Shown here piece by piece: positions 18,762 through 22,029 of a stretch of 22,029 nt of DNA. The position numbers and the translations under genes are program-made. The notes beneath the pieces were generated by a model. It had not been told where the DNA came from. It saw nothing but the letters and a program-made list of their open reading frames with translations, and did no database searches. Position 1 is the first letter of the stretch. Each line of letters opens with the position of its first letter. Source of the DNA: Welwitschia mirabilis (lineage: Eukaryota; Gnetophyta; Gnetopsida; Welwitschiales); assembly GCA_051453625.1 (NCBI GenBank), contig JBOZIK010000001.1:109165777-109187805 (forward strand). The letters run 5' to 3'.

Positions 18762-19170
18762 ACTTGAAGAATTTTAACTTCAACTACACATTAAAATGCC
18801 AAGATGATTTACCTTTTCATTAGTATTGTAAATGCTAAAATAGACAAATCACATTCATCAATATGACCAAGTCAACACTATTAGGTTATTCATAAATCAC
18901 ACATAGGAAATGCCTAATCAAGTTTAAACATGTTCAGAGAAATTTCTAGGTAAACGTATTACATGACTTTGGTTTTCTAGTTTATTCTTCCAATCCTTGA
19001 TTTCCTTAGAGCTTGACTAAATATGTTTACTATGCTTTCTACATGCATTAGCTTTTATAAGATTTGACTAGAACTTCTTTTAAATTTATTCCTTCTTTAC
19101 TATCTCAATCACATCAATAAATACAAGTCTTAATGCATTTAAATTTATTTTTCTATATATTATGTATAAA

Positions 19171-19171
<1 letters not shown>
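18762..19171. other. AT-rich stretch without recognised features
   Basis: Nothing was found here beyond scattered A and T runs. Confidence 0.4.

Positions 19172-19223
<52 letters not shown>
19172..19223 (+). repeat. (TG)26 microsatellite, ending at a gap
   Basis: There are 26 perfect TG units up to the first N. The true length is unknown because the gap begins inside or directly after the array. Its perfection contrasts with the decay around it, so it is young or still expanding. The 19133-19345 frame of alternating Cys-Val is this repeat, not a gene. Confidence 0.97.
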
Positions 19224-19323
19224 NNNNNNNNNNNNNNNNNNNNNNNNNNNNNNNNNNNNNNNNNNNNNNNNNNNNNNNNNNNNNNNNNNNNNNNNNNNNN
19301 NNNNNNNNNNNNNNNNNNNNNNN
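19224..19323. other. Assembly gap, 100 N
   Basis: This fixed-length gap abuts the microsatellite, which is the probable cause of the break. Confidence 0.95.
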
Positions 19324-20711
19324 ATATAACATTATAACATTATGAATATTATGTAAAGTTTAATTTTATGTAGTGTTTACATAAAAATATATAAAAAATA
19401 TATATACTTATAATTTAATACATATGATACAATATTTTTCTACTACACAAGCTTTTGCTATTGTTGTAGATTTAGAATCTTACAAGATTGTTTCTCTTGT
19501 TAACCAAATCACATCTAGTTTTATGTCTAGATGGCCTTCTAACATCCTCATATTAGGCTCTATGACCTATTTTGACTGCTTGCTATATTTTAGTTTTGCA
19601 TTTCTTTTGTACTATTATTTAGAAAAGACTTTTTTTTTTATTCTTATGAATTATTCTAGAGTCTTATATACCTTTAATTATTTAGTTAATTTGAAGAGAT
19701 TATCATTACCGAATAAGTAAGAGAGATAAATAAAGAGGTTAGTAAAGATCTTATGGAATATGCAAGCTTATGAGGTCATATTTTTCTTACTTTTAATTAA
19801 TATTTAGCCTCTTGAATGCTTATATAACATTTTTCTAGTTGTAAGCTCTTATTTATTCTCTATATGTTATGTATATATGTTAATACTTTAATTGGTATTT
19901 ACTTATTTACTAATAATAATAGTAGTCCCATCTACAGTTCTTTAATTTATTTCCTTGGGTTAAGTTTATAACTTTGGACTTGTTGCATACATTTAATCAT
20001 CAATTTATTATGTTTAGAATGCTATATTATACTTTGAAGTGTAAATCCAACTAAATTATACAAGTATAAGTATCAAAGAGGCATTGAAAACAACACACAA
20101 CAAAGAAATGTAGAGTGTAGGAGAGTTACACTATGATATTAGGATTAAGGAATTTCAACATAACATCTTTAGAGGTGCTTATCATGATTTGAAGTAACAT
20201 ATTATTCTATTGCAATATTTGATTTTATAATTTTGAATTTAATAGGACAAATGTATTTTTATTTTAATCAAAGAAAGGTAATCATTGAGATAATTTGACT
20301 TATGAAGTTGAATTATTTTTAATAATCTCTAAGTATATAATTATGGTAATAGAGTTCTTTGTAAAAGTAATTATGTAGCCTTTATCTAGCATCTTATGAA
20401 AGATATACTAGTTCATAACTTTTTTCTAAATCAACTAATCATTATGACCTTAGAAAATGGAAAAGTTTGAAAGTTCATGTATAACAAAATAGTTTTTATA
20501 AATTTTAAAGATCAATGTACATATATAATACAACTTCTAGAGAGCATATGTCAAATATAGAATAGACAAGGAAGAGGATTTATAGAGGAGATAATTATTG
20601 TTTTCATGATGATTAATATATTTGATTAGCAAGCCTATAGAAAACATTTCAACTTATTTAATGATTTATATGGCATTGAAGAAAGATAAAATTCAACTTT
20701 GTAAGTACAAT
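19324..20711. other. AT-rich internal sequence, no gene recognised
   Basis: This is the last part of the composite element before its right LTR. A 98-codon plus frame at 19424-19720 is hydrophobic and Tyr/Phe/Leu-rich, with no recognised motif, and is probably chance. I looked for reverse transcriptase or integrase blocks and saw none that held up. Confidence 0.35.
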
Positions 20712-20733
20712 AATTAAGAAAGATAAAAAGAGA
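20712..20733 (+). other. Candidate polypurine tract of element Y
   Basis: A run of aagaaagataaaaagagaag, purine except for one T, lies about 25 bp before the inferred start of the right LTR. Position fits a plus-strand primer, though a perfect tract would normally touch the LTR. Confidence 0.3.
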
Positions 20734-20757
20734 AGCTACTTAAGAATATAAAATAAA

Positions 20758-21331
20758 TGTATTTTAGCTCAAGTTTTTAAATATTAAACCTATAAAGGTA
20801 TGGAGTAATATTACATTGAGACTTTAAGGTTTAAAGACCTATCCTAAAGATTTATTAAAAATAATTTTTGTTATTATAGGGTCCACAAGCTACACTAGCT
20901 ATTGTACTTATTGTTACTATCATTTAGATATAGTTATATTATGAAAAATGTATCTTGTAACATTTTAATTTAATTCCTTTCATTTGTATTATTCATAATA
21001 TTATTCTTATTGTAAATTCTTGGCAATTAATCATGATCTTTTATAACTAAGGTAGTGGTTAAAGTAGTGGTCATATTAGTGGATAAGTTAGTGGTTGCAT
21101 TATTTTCCTCGTTTAATAAGATTTACATTTCATTTATTTAAATATGAAAATTATATTATTGAGGGGATCATTTTATTTCTTATTTTAATAAATGCATTAT
21201 TATTTATTATGATAAAATATTATGTACTTAGTGGCTTGGCAAGGTAATGGAATCCCCATCACTTCTATTAGCTACACCACTTCCATCACATTCACCACCT
21301 TGACCATTCGTTTTTATAATAGTGTCTCTTC
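20758..21331 (+). mobile_element. 3' LTR of element Y, truncated by another insertion
   Basis: It begins TGTATTTTAG and aligns with 5502-6075 of the left LTR (ttaaggtttaaagaccta, attaatcatgatctttt, gtagtggtcat, tatgataaaatattatg, the CCACCAC-type tract). Homology stops at 21331, where the end of a minus-strand LTR X begins, so the TATA box, the 66-bp repeats and the U5 end are missing. With the left LTR it defines an element of about 15.8 kb including gaps. Confidence 0.75.
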
Positions 21332-21486
21332 TAATAGGATTGAGAACCCTAGAGAAAGAGGGGGGAAAGGGGAAAATAGGTTCTTTTAAGAATTATACAA
21401 CATAATATTCTAAATGAATCCAATATTAAATAAATACTTGAACACAATAATTAATTAATCCAAAAGGTGCATGAAAGGAGAGATTA

Positions 21487-21670
21487 ATAGAATCAAATAA
21501 ATAATAACTGAAAGCAAAAAAGTATTAANNNNNNNNNNNNNNNNNNNNNNNNNNNNNNNNNNNNNNNNNNNNNNNNNNNNNNNNNNNNNNNNNNNNNNNN
21601 NNNNNNNNNNNNNNNNNNNNNNNNNNNNATAGAATCAAATAAATAATAACTGAAAGAAAAAAAGTATTAA
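21487..21670. repeat. 42-bp direct repeat flanking a gap
   Basis: Bases 21487-21528 and 21629-21670 are the same 42-mer with one difference (c against a). Between them is only the 100-N gap. Either two contig ends overlap and were not merged, or a real tandem repeat collapsed here. Confidence 0.9.
21529..21628. other. Assembly gap, 100 N
   Basis: This fixed-length gap lies inside the minus-strand LTR X, between two copies of the same 42-mer. The real gap size may be negative, meaning an overlap. Confidence 0.95.
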
Positions 21671-21782
21671 AGAGAAGCATGTGGGACCTATAGTGATTCA
21701 GGAAACCTCCTACTCCACTCTTGATGATCAGCTTATCCCCAAGCTAGATCTGGTTCTTTGTTACTCTACTAGGTATTCTAGG

Positions 21783-21869
21783 TTCATCTGTAACCTTTAC
21801 AAATGAAATTTTCTAGGCTTAGTCTTAACCTTTGAGAAGAATTTTCAAAGATTAATCTCAAACTTTCAC
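21783..21869 (-). repeat. 35-bp tandem repeat of LTR X, minus-strand copy
   Basis: On the minus strand three units run aagtttgagattaatctt, aaggttaagactaagcct and aaggttacagatgaacct, matching 776-863. The order and unit length agree with the plus-strand copy. Confidence 0.55.
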
Positions 21870-22029
21870 AATACAAAGTAGTGATGTAATAATGCCAAAT
21901 ATGCATGGATATCATTCATTCTTTATGCAGTGGATTTAATGCAGCTCTTCTCCTATACATGTAAAATGGATGAAGCACAGGATCTGATCTTGAATGTAGA
22001 GATGATATAGATGGTAGATCTTACTGATC

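Larger units (their letters stand above)
21332..22029 (-). mobile_element. LTR X, minus strand, inserted into the right LTR Y
   Basis: Read on the minus strand it ends with a C-rich tract, tctctagggttctcaatcct and a terminal TA near 21332, matching the LTR at 1-1188 in reverse. Upstream matches include aagctgatcatcaagagt, the 35-bp repeat units and gaagagctgcattaaat. The window ends before its U3, so the GGTCGACC array is not seen here. Direct contact with interrupted LTR Y sequence shows it is the younger insertion. Confidence 0.75.

Noticed and set aside
19133-19345. Cys-Val repeat protein
   Set aside because: It is the translation of the TG microsatellite and of N.
19424-19720. 98-codon hydrophobic open frame as a membrane protein gene
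   Set aside because: There is no recognisable family, no conserved copy and no regulatory context, and residue use follows AT content.
20560-20740. Reverse transcriptase DD box near gatgattaatat in the right part of element Y
   Set aside because: A DDxYI-like reading followed by weak downstream similarity is possible, but the sequence before it does not give the MPFGL or FVVVFI blocks in any frame. One short motif in AT-rich DNA is not enough.

Overview
This window looks like plant nuclear heterochromatin from a draft assembly. It is very AT-rich and nearly free of CpG, carries seven runs of N (five of them exactly 100), and holds only broken retrotransposon sequence. I found no intact protein-coding gene, no rRNA or tRNA, and nothing that looks bacterial. 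Most substitutions between repeat copies are C-to-T or G-to-A, as expected for old, methylated, deaminated elements. The species cannot be told from the sequence.

Layout. 1-1188: the end of an LTR (family X) on the plus strand, with a TATA box, an array of GGTCGACC-type motifs and a 35-bp tandem repeat. 1739-4730: a decayed Ty3/gypsy pol on the plus strand in the order reverse transcriptase, RNase H, integrase, with no open frame left. 4735-5501: possible remains of a minus-strand element (polypurine tract and LTR edge). 5502-21331: a large composite element bounded by direct LTRs (family Y, about 1.93 kb where complete). The left LTR at 5502-7431 is followed by a primer binding site like that for initiator tRNA-Met. 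A second, 5'-truncated LTR plus leader follows at 8372-10210, and a third LTR/leader junction lies near 14095. The body holds a diverged direct repeat: copy A at about 10318-13727 and copy B at about 15648-18118. A gap and a CpG-retaining segment separate the copies. The right LTR starts near 20758 and is cut at 21331 by a minus-strand LTR of family X that runs off the window.

Main finding. The A/B repeat carries three copies of a 60-nt segment that aligns without gaps to the central part of plant U6 spliceosomal RNA (by eye about 82, 72 and 68 percent identical). The segment lies inside a relic reading frame that is open on both sides in all three copies, so an ancestral element appears to have captured part of a U6 gene or RNA and read through it as protein. 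Within copy A the surrounding 0.87-kb unit was then tandemly duplicated. No reverse transcriptase was recognised in the composite element, so it is probably non-autonomous or has lost its pol. Nothing here appears to work as a gene today.
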